This document shows, in pieces, positions 43,094-51,570 of a stretch of 64,000 nucleotides of DNA. Within the stretch, counting starts at the first letter, position 1, and each line of letters starts with the position of its first letter. Where the stretch lies: assembly GCA_027972325.1 (NCBI GenBank), contig JAPMOS010000055.1:124001-188000 (forward strand). Reading direction: 5' to 3'. Made by a program: the position numbers and the translations under genes. The stretch comes from Paratrimastix pyriformis. Its lineage: Eukaryota > Preaxostyla > Paratrimastigidae. The notes below the pieces were generated by a model that had not been told where the DNA came from, searched no databases, and saw only the letters and a program-made list of their open reading frames with translations.

Positions 43094-43873
43094 CTATTCG
43101 TTGTGATAAAATGTCATCATGAATTCACCCGTTTTGTTCTGACGGTTTAACTCACTCCCTTCACATGATTGGACATTAAGATTTGATAAATCGAGTCCAT
43201 TTTGCTTAATAGTTGATGCAATGTATTTGTCCTTATCAGTCATCAGGCTGAAGGCAATCGAATCAATATTCCATAAGCCCGTGATTGTTGCATGGATGTA
43301 TTGAATCGAATCATTCATAAAATACCATTTGTCGTAATCATCTTTCCATTTGTCAAACTTAGCATAATAGTCATCCATCTGTTTTAGGTATGAATCATTC
43401 ATTTTGATAATGTTTTGAACCCCTTTTTCACATTCAGATAACTCTTTCGGAGCTGAATCTTCAATGTCTTTCAGACAGTCCCAATTTTTGGCACATGACT
43501 CAATCTTCGAACAGTTTACACACTTTTGGAACTGTGTCTCAGTTGTCGATTTAGCTATTGCTGGAAAAAACTCCGTATATGAATCAAAGTCAAAGTTGTT
43601 GGAGTGTGCAAAAGCTAATGCCTGTGGCACCGTGAAATCACTGTAAAAGGCTCTCGTTTTACTCCCTCCACGTAACGGCATTTCAACTCGTAACTTAGCA
43701 TATAATGCCTTTAACTCACGCTTTCTGTCCTCACCTTCTACCTTCATCAGATTGTCATATCGATGTTTTGATATAAAGTCCATTTTCAACGTTAACCTGA
43801 TGTAACTGACATTGTTCTGTTGAAAAGCATTGATGAACTTACTTTCAGTATCCAATGAATTCCACTGAATCAT
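43094..43873 (-). CDS. Cys-rich protein with adenain-like cleavage motif, A2
   Basis: 259 residues. The start MIQWNSLDTESK lies 47 bp from the divergent membrane-protein gene. Features: EMPLRGGSKTRAF with an LRGG site of the kind cut by adenain-type proteases; a Cys cluster FQKCVNCSKIESCAKNWDC; an acidic helical region; and a later CEGSE Cys. Clustered Cys next to a myristoylated membrane protein recall poxvirus entry-complex components, but I cannot assign a family. Confidence 0.5.
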   Translation of the reverse strand: MIQWNSLDTESKFINAFQQNNVSYIRLTLKMDFISKHRYDNLMKVEGEDRKRELKALYAKLRVEMPLRGGSKTRAFYSDFTVPQALAFAHSNNFDFDSYTEFFPAIAKSTTETQFQKCVNCSKIESCAKNWDCLKDIEDSAPKELSECEKGVQNIIKMNDSYLKQMDDYYAKFDKWKDDYDKWYFMNDSIQYIHATITGLWNIDSIAFSLMTDKDKYIASTIKQNGLDLSNLNVQSCEGSELNRQNKTGEFMMTFYHNE

Positions 43874-43920
43874 TCTTAATGCTATACAAGGTGAAATTTT
43901 CGATGAGTACTGTATACAAC

Positions 43921-44574
43921 ATGGGTGGAAACATTAGTTATAACTCAATTAGGCAAGACCTGTTGAACTATCTGTCTGTCAATGAAACCAACATCATAAT
44001 GCAACAAGTCAATGTGGTTCTTAATGCAAAGAATGAAATCATCTTTCGTAACATAGCTCACATCAAAAACGTGAAGATTTCTTTTGCCAATGACATAAAG
44101 AACCAAATCATAGCAAAAACCATATTGGAATCGACATCGGCAACATCTGCTTTCAATGACATCCTCAACAAGATATCAGAAAAGCAAAACCAAGGTGGTA
44201 TCTTTACCGCAAACTTTAACGTGCTCGACATGATTAAGAAGCTAAAGAACGTTGTTGATGTCAATCGTGTCAACCAACAGATGCAAAACATACGAAACTC
44301 ATTCGACGTCGTCAATTCCTTCCAAGTTATTAATGATGCTTTTGTTCCTTCATCAAGTCTCGAAGATGTCGACTTAACTGCTACCAATCAACTATATAAC
44401 AAACAAGTTTACGATTCATTAGCTGAAATATATTCTGAAGTGGATCAACACACAAAAGATGAAGAAGAACACGACATTGGACAAACTGCTGATAACACCA
44501 CCGCATTGATTGCTATTGCTGCTGTCTTAGTGGTTGGAGGCTTTATCTATATGAACAAACAAAGCGGAAAGTAA
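43921..44574 (+). CDS. Myristoylation-type membrane protein (L1/E248R-like), A2
   Basis: I chose the ATG at 43921 because it gives MGGNISYNSI, an ideal N-myristoylation sequence (Gly2, Ser6); upstream in-frame ATGs at 43855 and later are less likely. The body is about 190 residues, Asn/Ile-rich and amphipathic (ITTILESTSA-type helices, NQGGIFTANF). It ends with an acidic stretch and a C-terminal transmembrane helix (ALIAIAAVLVVGGFIYM). Myristoyl N-terminus plus C-terminal anchor is the plan of vaccinia L1 and African swine fever E248R, proteins of the virion membrane. Similarity by architecture; homology untested. 217 residues, open throughout. Confidence 0.6.
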   Translation: MGGNISYNSIRQDLLNYLSVNETNIIMQQVNVVLNAKNEIIFRNIAHIKNVKISFANDIKNQIIAKTILESTSATSAFNDILNKISEKQNQGGIFTANFNVLDMIKKLKNVVDVNRVNQQMQNIRNSFDVVNSFQVINDAFVPSSSLEDVDLTATNQLYNKQVYDSLAEIYSEVDQHTKDEEEHDIGQTADNTTALIAIAAVLVVGGFIYMNKQSGK

Positions 44575-44596
44575 TTTCAAATGTATATTATGTCAG

Positions 44597-45229
44597 ATGA
44601 GTCAATCAGAACTGCTTTTCATGGCAAAAGTGGCAAAAGCCTGTATGATGAAACAAAAGTACAACAAAGATTTCATGGTTCCATTGATTGGCACACTGTC
44701 GAGGAACCCTGAAATCGATGATAGCATAATTCCTCATGATGTCGAGCCTGAGGTGCCTGAAGAAGAACGAAAAGAACGTGTACGACCTCGAACAAAAGAG
44801 GAGCAACGCTTTGAAGAAGAAAGGAATTTTCATGAATACATGAAAGGTGGATACACACAAACTCAAATCATTGAAACCGTCAGACAACTCAGACCATATG
44901 TTCCTTCTCGTATCTTTAACGCAACAATCTTTGCTAAACAGAACTTTATTCGTGTGACACCTCAAGCATTTCGTGAGTTAAAAGCCCAAGTCTTTGATTT
45001 GAGCCCTGATGTGATTGCTGATATGGAACATGAGTACAACGTCGCTTCACACGCTAAAGGTAGTCGAAATATCACTAAACTATTTGGTTCAAAGTATGAG
45101 ACAGTCGCTGAGACAAAACAACAAATGCGTGCTGCAAAAGGCAAGAGACAACCAAAAGCTCATAATCCACAACCGCAAAAAGAATACAACTTACGGTCCA
45201 AAACACGGTTACGTGGAGGGAAAAAGTAA
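44597..45229 (+). CDS. Charged protein with GG cleavage motifs, A2
   Basis: A 210-residue open frame follows the membrane protein by 22 bp on the same strand. A Glu/Arg-rich segment (PEEERKERVRPRTKEEQRFE) is followed by EYMKGGYTQ, a helical middle and a basic C-terminus ending TRLRGGKK. MKGG-Y and LRGG-K match the (M/L)xGG-x consensus of adenain-type proteases. A basic, processed protein would suit a core or internal virion component. No family is recognised. Confidence 0.5.
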   Translation: MSQSELLFMAKVAKACMMKQKYNKDFMVPLIGTLSRNPEIDDSIIPHDVEPEVPEEERKERVRPRTKEEQRFEEERNFHEYMKGGYTQTQIIETVRQLRPYVPSRIFNATIFAKQNFIRVTPQAFRELKAQVFDLSPDVIADMEHEYNVASHAKGSRNITKLFGSKYETVAETKQQMRAAKGKRQPKAHNPQPQKEYNLRSKTRLRGGKK

Positions 45230-45243
45230 GAATTTCTATTTGT

Positions 45244-46152
45244 ATGGTATTGACAACCATGCACAGAACAGTTGAAACTGTTAATGAAACTCAACTAAAT
45301 GATACTCTTCAAGAGCTCCATCACCCTAACAAAGTAATCCTTACGCCTTATGATGAGGCTATTGCTAAGCAAGATGAAAGCTTAGCACAGAATGTTGTGA
45401 AGATAAGTGGACAAACTGTGTTCATTAAAAAAGAATGGTATGAGCTGTCTGATGTGTTCAAACAACCTGTCATCTTCCAATCATTTGAGCGTTACATGAA
45501 ATGGATTTACCCTCTACTAAACAATTCCGGGCGCGACTTACAGTTCGATGACGATGTGGATTCCATGGCTGAACTCGGTGGATTCATTGAGGAGGTGTTT
45601 AAATACAAACTCGATAAGCTCCTCGTTGAATCTGTCGTGTGTGATGTATCACAAAATAGTGGACTCGTCGATGAGATACAAAAGATGAAACGTTACATCA
45701 ACAAGTACGAATCCTCAGTAAATTCATGCTGGGGTATCTTAAAGAAAAAGGTGACTGAACGAATGCAAAATTTCGAAAATGAATGGCTCGGCTTTATCAA
45801 AATGTGGAGCGTCGTATATCAAAATGATAAGTATAATGGCATCACCTACGATTTAATCCTGCAAGCTATCAAAGCAAACAACATAATTGACATCTGTGTG
45901 ATGAATGTGAAATACAACAACATTATCTAGAAGTTCATCCGCTACTTCGAGCTGTATGTCGTAAAGAATGATAAGACTGTCGTGTCAACCAATAAGTATG
46001 AACTCAGTTTAATGCTTCCTGATGCATCTGAAACTGTATCTAACATCGCTACATCCATTTCTGGCATCATCACCAATACAAAAGTCCTCGATAAAAGCAC
46101 ATTGCTTCGTCAGGTGTCAAATCTAATGTCGATGAAATCACTTACTGCTTAA
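45244..46152 (+). pseudogene. Conserved Polinton-like gene shared by A2 and B, A2 copy
   Basis: The open part (228 residues from MVLTTMHRTVETVNETQ) is followed by sequence of the same gene to about 46152 (ending near LLRQVSNLMSMKSL). A homologue stands in element B at 52984-53640: corresponding segments include DLQFDDDVDSMAELGGFIEE versus LKFSENCDTMQEMGELLNEI, and STLLRQVSNLMS versus SALLQQLSSITQ. Helical and not recognised. Part of it is repeated, inverted, at the end of the right arm (63261-63870). Broken. Confidence 0.6.
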
Positions 46153-46664
46153 ACACCTAATTTAAGCTCATTCCACTTCTTCTCATACTTCTTTATGAAC
46201 TCTCGATTGACACAAATCCTTTTGTATAACTTCTTATCTTCAATACCATTAGCCTGTAATAATTTGTATATGATGAACTTGTAATTCATTCTATACTTCC
46301 TGATGGCTAACCTGTCTTTTATCTTAGCAAACTGTCTCTTCATGCTTTCCCTGACTGTTGGTGCTATCTGATAATGTACCATCTTGCTAAACACCTGGTT
46401 GAAATAATTCGATGGTTTATATGGCACATAATGTGATTTATTACGTGCTGCTCGCTCTTCCTGAAAATTACATACAAATGGTGTCTCTAACACACATCCA
46501 CAGTTCTGACAGACATTTAAACCTTCTGGTGTTGTAACTGCATCTGGCTTATCACAACACTTCCATTCTGGTTCTTTTGGTTCCTTCTCAACTTCCTGTC
46601 TATATAAGTCCAATGATAACTGCATCAAACGCTTTCTCTCTGCTTTCTCATCCATCTCCTTCAT
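46149..46664 (-). CDS. Zinc-ribbon protein resembling late transcription factor VLTF-3, A2
   Basis: 171 residues, start MKEMDEKAERKRLMQ. A zinc ribbon reads WKCCDKPDAVTTPEGLNVCQ with NCGCV following (Cys pairs around a short loop). It is followed by HYVPYKPSNYFNQVFSKM and a basic helical C-terminal domain (REFIKKYEKKWNELK). N-terminal zinc ribbon followed by the Y-x-x-x-x-[HY]-F...L segment is the arrangement of VLTF-3 proteins, which drive late transcription in poxviruses and other large DNA viruses. A TFIIB-type ribbon is the alternative. Its last bases overlap the convergent upstream gene. Present again at 62746-63261. Confidence 0.6.
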   Translation of the reverse strand: MKEMDEKAERKRLMQLSLDLYRQEVEKEPKEPEWKCCDKPDAVTTPEGLNVCQNCGCVLETPFVCNFQEERAARNKSHYVPYKPSNYFNQVFSKMVHYQIAPTVRESMKRQFAKIKDRLAIRKYRMNYKFIIYKLLQANGIEDKKLYKRICVNREFIKKYEKKWNELKLGV

Positions 46665-46689
46665 GATTAATATAACAATAGATTATATT

Positions 46690-47540
46690 AAATCAAAAAC
46701 AACAAAAGTTAAAATGCAGTGGCTGCTTGAACTTAAGCATCCACATATTAAACACTGCAAAGGCTAAAAAGTACACTTGAAAAGCAATGCTGCGTAACAA
46801 CAGTTGTTCGCTACGATACTCTCGGGCGGAAGGATTTGTGGTCACTTGAAATCCCGGGTTCGTAGTGACGTGCAAAAAAGCACGGACGATATGAACTGTA
46901 AGTTCACACGTAACTGAAACTATGTGACCGTTATCACTATTCATTTTGGTATTTTTGCCTTCTAAGCAACTTACATGATTCCATGGATGTATGCTGTTCA
47001 GTGATAGCCTGCGAAACACTTTTAGCGCTTATCAGTGCTTCCGGTTCTATTTGAACAAAATTCATTTGATGCTAAGCTCAATTCATGAGAAAACAACGCT
47101 GCGAAACACAATTGATATCTGAATGTGTTCCCGTCATTATTTAATCACTGCATGGCTTCTCATCAAAACATCCAACCATTCAGTCGGCTTCTTGTGCAAT
47201 GCACACAGATGTGTGCATTCGAATGAATGGTGCTACCATTCATTGCATGTATGCGGCTGATAGAATAGCACCTTTATGTGGTACTACTCCATAATTACTA
47301 TATTTCATAATTCTTTAAGCCATTTTTAGAAAATAATTTGAGCTATGTGCATTATTTCATGTCACTTTGCTGAGCCTTCAGTGATCCTGATTGAAATTTT
47401 GCTCATCTTGAACCTGTATCTAAAAATCACTACTTTCTCATTTTTGCCTCTTCTTGGTGCCCTATCTACTCAAATTCATCAAAAGTAAGATATCCATTGG
47501 ATATATTAGCTAAAAGTAAAACTGAAATCGAGAAAACACT
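46690..47540. other. Non-coding region with hairpins, A2
   Basis: This segment between the VLTF-3-like gene and the GIY-YIG gene is conserved in A1. It includes GTGCAAAAAAGCAC, GAACTGTAAGTTC and the double hairpin at 47195-47247. A 108-residue frame (46693-47019) is open in both inverted arms but lacks protein character and is not conserved in A1. I treat it as non-coding. Confidence 0.5.
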
Positions 47541-47544
47541 CTAT

Positions 47545-48015
47545 TTAGAAATCAATGAGGTACTCATAAAGTGCATCCTTATCTTCCTTCTGTATCTTCT
47601 TATGGTTTTTATCTTATCAAAAGCATTTGCTTGTATTGCTCTTTGTTAGTCTTAGCTGAAATGCCTAAGTAGGCAATTGATGACTGCAAACTGTTCAATG
47701 TCTTCCTGAGTTGTGGTGGTAAGAGTTTCTTTGACTCTCCATACTCAAATACGAGGTCATCAAATGTAAAACTACTTTCACATCTTTGTTTAACCTGATT
47801 TGGATTCAATTTCAATGCTACACTGCATGCATATAGTGACTTGTATATTGTTTTCGTACCATCCGTCTTATTTGTCACTATTACTTGAGTCCTTGCTCCT
47901 TTCACATATTTCTCCTTCTTCTTGTATTCTCTCGGCTTGTAGTTCGACAAATCCTTGCAAAACGTCTTCTTGTATTTCTCCTGTTGGTATTCTTTGCGCT
48001 CATCTTCAGTGCGAC
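47545..48015 (-). pseudogene. C-terminal half of the GIY-YIG nuclease, A2
   Basis: The basic C-terminal region (NYKPREYKKKEKYVKGARTQ ... QSSIAYLGISAKTNKEQYKQ) matches A1 closely. The catalytic GIY-YIG part is missing because family A sequence ends at about 48015, where element B starts. The inverted copy is at 61391-61865. Confidence 0.75.
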
Positions 48016-48449
48016 AAGTAAGTAAAGGAGACCCCGTACATAAAACTTTCTATGATGGGAAGAGGTCATGGAGTCATGGTTATTAAGAAAAGTGCCATCA
48101 TAAATGGGCTGACCTGCACCTGCCCATCATAAAAACTTCGTCATTTTATGAAAATCCTCGTCGGGATTTGTGACGTGAAATTTTCCATCCACTGGTAGGC
48201 GTAGGGTGGGAAAAGGGAGAGTGAGACGTATGGGGATACATGAAATTGATTTCCTAACATGAATACAATTTTATTTCCTTCATTTTATGTCCTCTCCTTA
48301 TGTTATTCATCTTCTGACTTCTTCTCTCTGTCTTCTAACGAATAGGATCCGAAGTTGGGAAGAATACGCAGTCTTCACACTCAAACTTTGTTCTCGTCAT
48401 ATTCTGATCTCTCCTTATTATTCTTTCATCTTATGACATCAGCAGATGA
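48016..48449. other. Terminal non-coding segment of B, left copy
   Basis: It starts GCGACAAGTAAGTAAAGGAG at the border with A2 and runs to the integrase 3' end. It has inverted complementary pieces such as GCCATCATAAATGGGC and GCCCATCATAAAAAC near 48100-48130 but no gene. The inverted copy is at 60959-61390. Confidence 0.6.
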
Positions 48450-49187
48450 CTATTCAAGTTGCTTTTTTAATCTGATGAGCTTTTTTGTGTTGATGATATT
48501 GTTTTCATCGATTCCTTCTCGTTTCAGCTTCATCAAGTCACGGTTTATTGAAACTTTTGTGAATTTCATGAGACACATCTTCAATATTTTATGTTCAACA
48601 GTGTCAATCTTTTGAAGTTCGTCTGTCTTAAAACGTCGACGTTTACCATCAATAACCCATTTTGTGCCTTCACGTTTGGAAATGTTATATATCTCTTTAC
48701 TGAAACGTGGAATTTCTTTCGAATATTTGCCTACATGTTCATAAATTCTCACTGTATCGCCTGGTTTAAATTTCTCACCAAGTCGCTCGACAATAATTGA
48801 ATTTTCTTGAGAAATCTGGCTATGGAATTGTTTTTGCATTGGAACATTTTTGAAAACAAAATTTGGAGTCTTCATCAATAACCCTTTATGTGGAGTGTTG
48901 TTTTAATTGGTGACCAGTTCTTGAAATATTGAACTGATATTGACATGTTGGAGATTTTCAAGACTGAAAATATATTTAAAAAGCAGTTGCTTTAATGTTC
49001 TTGTGAGACGATCAATGATTCCGAGTCGATTTCCACCAACAATGTGATCATCACTTGCAGATTCAAAACGACAAATAATATTGCGGTCGTTGTTGAAAGC
49101 AAGGAATGATTTTTCATTAAATTCGTCATCCCTTCAAGTTGGTAGGGGGATTTTGAATATCATGTTGTAAATTATTTAAGAATTCTT
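48450..49187 (-). pseudogene. Integrase 3' part of B, left inverted copy
   Basis: It encodes the C-terminal module (EKFKPGDTVRIYEHVGKYSK ... KWVIDGKRRRFKTDELQKID) and, further right, part of the catalytic core. It ends at 49187 where a Harbinger fragment begins. It is the inverted duplicate of 60214-60958, lacking the start of the gene. Confidence 0.85.
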
Positions 49188-50793
49188 TGTCGCTTTGTCC
49201 TGTGTTTGTCGGTCACCTCGTTCTTCATTTTCTCATAGCTACATGGCGAAAGGACGATGGAAGGAGTGACTCATGTACGCAGACTTCAATCTGGTCCGGA
49301 CTTGTGTGGGGGTTTTGCCTGTCTTCTCGGCAATGACTGCGACAATTCTGCTGAGAGGCTCTCCGTGGTGAAGTTGTTCGGCTTCTTGCTTCTTCTGGAT
49401 GTCCTCTTTTGTCCACCGTGAGCGTGAAGAGATTTCTTCTTCGCACTGGCCTCCGTCTTTGTTTCTCTTCCTTCTCTCCGTCGGCGTCCGAGTGCTCTTC
49501 TTCTGTGGTATCCGAAGCGTCGGTGGATTTTGCAAGGTCTTCTTCGTTGTCGTCATCCACCACAACCAAACTTCTTTTGTTGCGTTTCGGCATGAACTCT
49601 TGGCGAATGGTTTGCCGGACGAGTATGAGTAACCCAGGGAGGTTCGCAATTCGCCGGAAAATGACTCTGCCCTGGGTAAACCGAATTCGGGATGAATATT
49701 CACGCTTTCCCGTCACAGAACGACAGTGTCGAGGATTTTATGGATGCAGTTCGCTTGTTTTACACGAAATTTGGGAGAAATATGGCAGTCGTGCAAGCCA
49801 ACTCGTCAGTGACATTTCCACATATTCATCTTGAAGAACCCGAACATAGAACAACCCAAATAAATTGCTCCGTTTCTCTGGTGGACAAACCAGTATAACA
49901 CGCATCTTGTGGAGGGTGTTCACGAAGGAGTTGGTCGCGAGGCCAACCGAAAATTTATATGGAGAATGAGTGAATATTTGGCAACCAATATGAATGAGAT
50001 CTCACTGGATGCGCGTTTTCATGAACCTGCGCCACAGGGACTGTTCGCACCTTGCGTTTTGTGCCTCGATGCCACGTATTTCCCCTGCCCACGCATGCCG
50101 ATCACGAGATTCATGCAAGATACTTTAATACTCATCGGAGGTGTGAGTGCCTCAAATATGAGGCAGCTGTGACCACCACAACGGGGCAGCTGTGCTGGTG
50201 GAAAGGGCCACTGATTGGATCGGCCCACGATTTGACCGTTTTCCGTCACTTTGGGCTTGCTGACCAGCTGCTGCCCGGCGAAAGAGTGCTTGCCGACTCT
50301 GCATACATTGGCGAGCCCTGTGCTGTCACCCCATACCGGCGCAACCAGATCGTCGGAGAGCGCAGGCTCCTTTTTAATCGCCACCACCACTCTGTGCGTG
50401 CCATTGTGGAGCAATTTTTCGGGCGTTTGTGCGACTTTTCTTGTCTGATGGAGACATGGCGCCATGACGAAGAGCTGCACATGTTCACCGCTCACGCCCT
50501 TGCCCAGACGACGGCCATCAAACTGCGTCATGAGCCCCTTCGCATCGACATCAACCCTCTCTTGTTGTAAGAAATGTATGTGCTGCTTGCGTGAATATAC
50601 AAAATATACACTGTACATAATATATATACACCGATCTGTACATATCTATGTTTATGTGCAATAGGAACCGCCCCGACCGGCCCATACATAAAAGTTGTAG
50701 AAACGAAGGTGACTATGCCACACGATCGCATGCATCGAGTACATTCATTCCCCAAAATGTATACAGTTTCTATACGGAATGTTGCCTGGCCCA
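49188..50793 (+). mobile_element. PIF/Harbinger transposon, truncated copy 1
   Basis: It matches 54299-55905 closely. The left part of the element is missing, beginning within the Myb-like gene at the inverted-repeat border. The right terminal repeat is present, ending ATACGGAATGTTGCCTGGCC at about 50791. It contains the 5' part of the minus-strand Myb-like frame and the plus-strand DDE transposase (about 49650-50570). Compared with copy 2 the transposase has an extra frameshift at a C run near 50085, and an 11-bp insertion after the stop. Confidence 0.85.
49690..50570 (+). pseudogene. Harbinger DDE transposase, copy 1
   Basis: It shows the DDE_Tnp_4 triad as in copy 2: CLDATYF (Asp), VLADSAYIGEP (Asp) and RAIVEQFFGRL (Glu). 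The first Asp lies in a different frame from the other two because of a one-base difference in a C run near 50088. The open C-terminal part starts at about 50052. Start codon uncertain. Stop at 50568-50570, shared with copy 2. Confidence 0.8.
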
Positions 50794-50840
50794 ATAATAT
50801 AGAAATAACTATCTCTTTCTATATTATAAAGAATAGTATA

Positions 50841-51071
50841 ATGGCACGTGAAGTATTATTAAGAGCAGTGAGTGTGATTGTTACAGAGGGTGATCATGTG
50901 AAAATTACGAGAGAGAGTAACAATGTATGGGTAAAAATCAAGACAATCGCCAAAGATGGAAAATCAATGACAGGTGTTTTGGAGAATGATGTGATACCAG
51001 AGAACAAGAAATACAAGATTGGGAAGAAGGTTAAATTTGAGACAGATGAGATCATACAAGTGCTCGTTTAA
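50841..51071 (+). CDS. Small DUF2314-like protein, element B
   Basis: The start MAREVLLRAVSVIVTEGDHV gives 76 residues; the frame is open upstream to 50709 but that part is Harbinger-derived. The core NNVWVKIKTIAKDGKSMTGV ... YKIGKKVKFETDEIIQV has the pattern W-V-x-V-x4-DG-x4-G-x-L-x-N ... G-x-x-V-x-F found in DUF2314/YegJ-type domains, small beta-barrels of unknown function. It is followed by a long perfect hairpin and a convergent gene. Confidence 0.5.
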   Translation: MAREVLLRAVSVIVTEGDHVKITRESNNVWVKIKTIAKDGKSMTGVLENDVIPENKKYKIGKKVKFETDEIIQVLV

Positions 51072-51117
51072 TGAATTTAATATATAAGGAAATATTATAT
51101 ATTAAATTTATTCATTG
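51071..51117. terminator. Long hairpin between convergent genes, element B
   Basis: AATGAATTTAATATATA pairs with TATATTAAATTTATTCATT across a short loop (AAGGAAATAT). It lies exactly between the stop of the DUF2314-like gene (51071) and the end of the convergent gene (51108). Position and symmetry suggest a bidirectional 3'-end signal, as in the hairpins of family A. Confidence 0.5.
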
Positions 51118-51500
51118 ATTTTAGTGATAGTAATATCATCAGACTGATATTTGGCACAGGATTTTTTTTTAATATTTTCAATAGTTTGCATTGTAAGATG
51201 AAGGTCACTAGCGATACCAGATAGACGATTGTATTCACGTCTCATATTGTGGATTTTATCGACGAGAAGCCATTGAGGTGAGGTATTGACGATGCGACCA
51301 CCTTGAAGATGTTTTCCACGATTATTTTGAATGAGTTTTGTTACTTCGATCACCCCGTCACCACCATTCATTTTTTTATAGACAGAAGTCAAACAACAAT
51401 TTAGATGTTGTGCAACGTCATGCACATTATGAAAGTCCTGACAGATTCCGGTCTGATGGTTTGTTACTCTCCAACCATATTGTTTTGTTTGTCGAGTCAT
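51108..51500 (-). CDS. Unrecognised small protein, element B
   Basis: A 130-residue frame starting MTRQTKQYGWRVTNHQTGIC. The segment FHNVHDVAQHLNCCLTSVYK looks like the helix-turn-helix of NUMOD1-type modules (x-S-x-x-E-A-A-x-x-L-x-x-x-x-x-x-I), with a second similar stretch RLSGIASDLHLTMQTIENIK. These repeats are common beside GIY-YIG and HNH nucleases. So it may be a DNA-binding protein. Looks whole. Confidence 0.45.
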   Translation of the reverse strand: MTRQTKQYGWRVTNHQTGICQDFHNVHDVAQHLNCCLTSVYKKMNGGDGVIEVTKLIQNNRGKHLQGGRIVNTSPQWLLVDKIHNMRREYNRLSGIASDLHLTMQTIENIKKKSCAKYQSDDITITKINE

Positions 51501-51570
51501 ATTTGCTATATTATTATTCTATATATTTCGTTTTTTTAAATTAAGAAAAAGAGAGAATTAAAAAATAACC

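Larger units (their letters stand above)
33035..48015. mobile_element. Polinton-like element family A, copy A2 (split by a DIRS element)
   Basis: Two parts, 33035-33874 and 40757-48015, are collinear with A1 on either side of a DIRS insertion. The left end starts inside the capsid gene, next to repeat-rich DNA. The right end stops inside the GIY-YIG gene, where element B begins. A2 carries genes absent from A1: Cys-rich and myristoylation-type membrane proteins and several structural-type frames. It is broken, with several disruptions, but individual frames are open. Similarity to A1 is high, so the two copies are not ancient. Confidence 0.85.
45540..49187. repeat. Left arm of a 3.65-kb inverted repeat
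   Basis: This arm is the reverse complement of 60214-63870. It comprises the end of A2 (shared gene, VLTF-3-like gene, hairpin region, GIY-YIG part) and the first 1.17 kb of B (flank plus integrase 3' part). The inner edge joins a truncated Harbinger copy. The outer edge is at ACAGTTCGATGACG. The arms are nearly identical; the differences I saw are almost all in homopolymer run length. The spacer between arms is 11.0 kb. Confidence 0.95.

Noticed and set aside
46693-47019. 108-residue frame, present identically in both inverted arms
   Set aside because: Identity only reflects the duplication; the frame is not kept in A1 and the DNA is full of hairpins.
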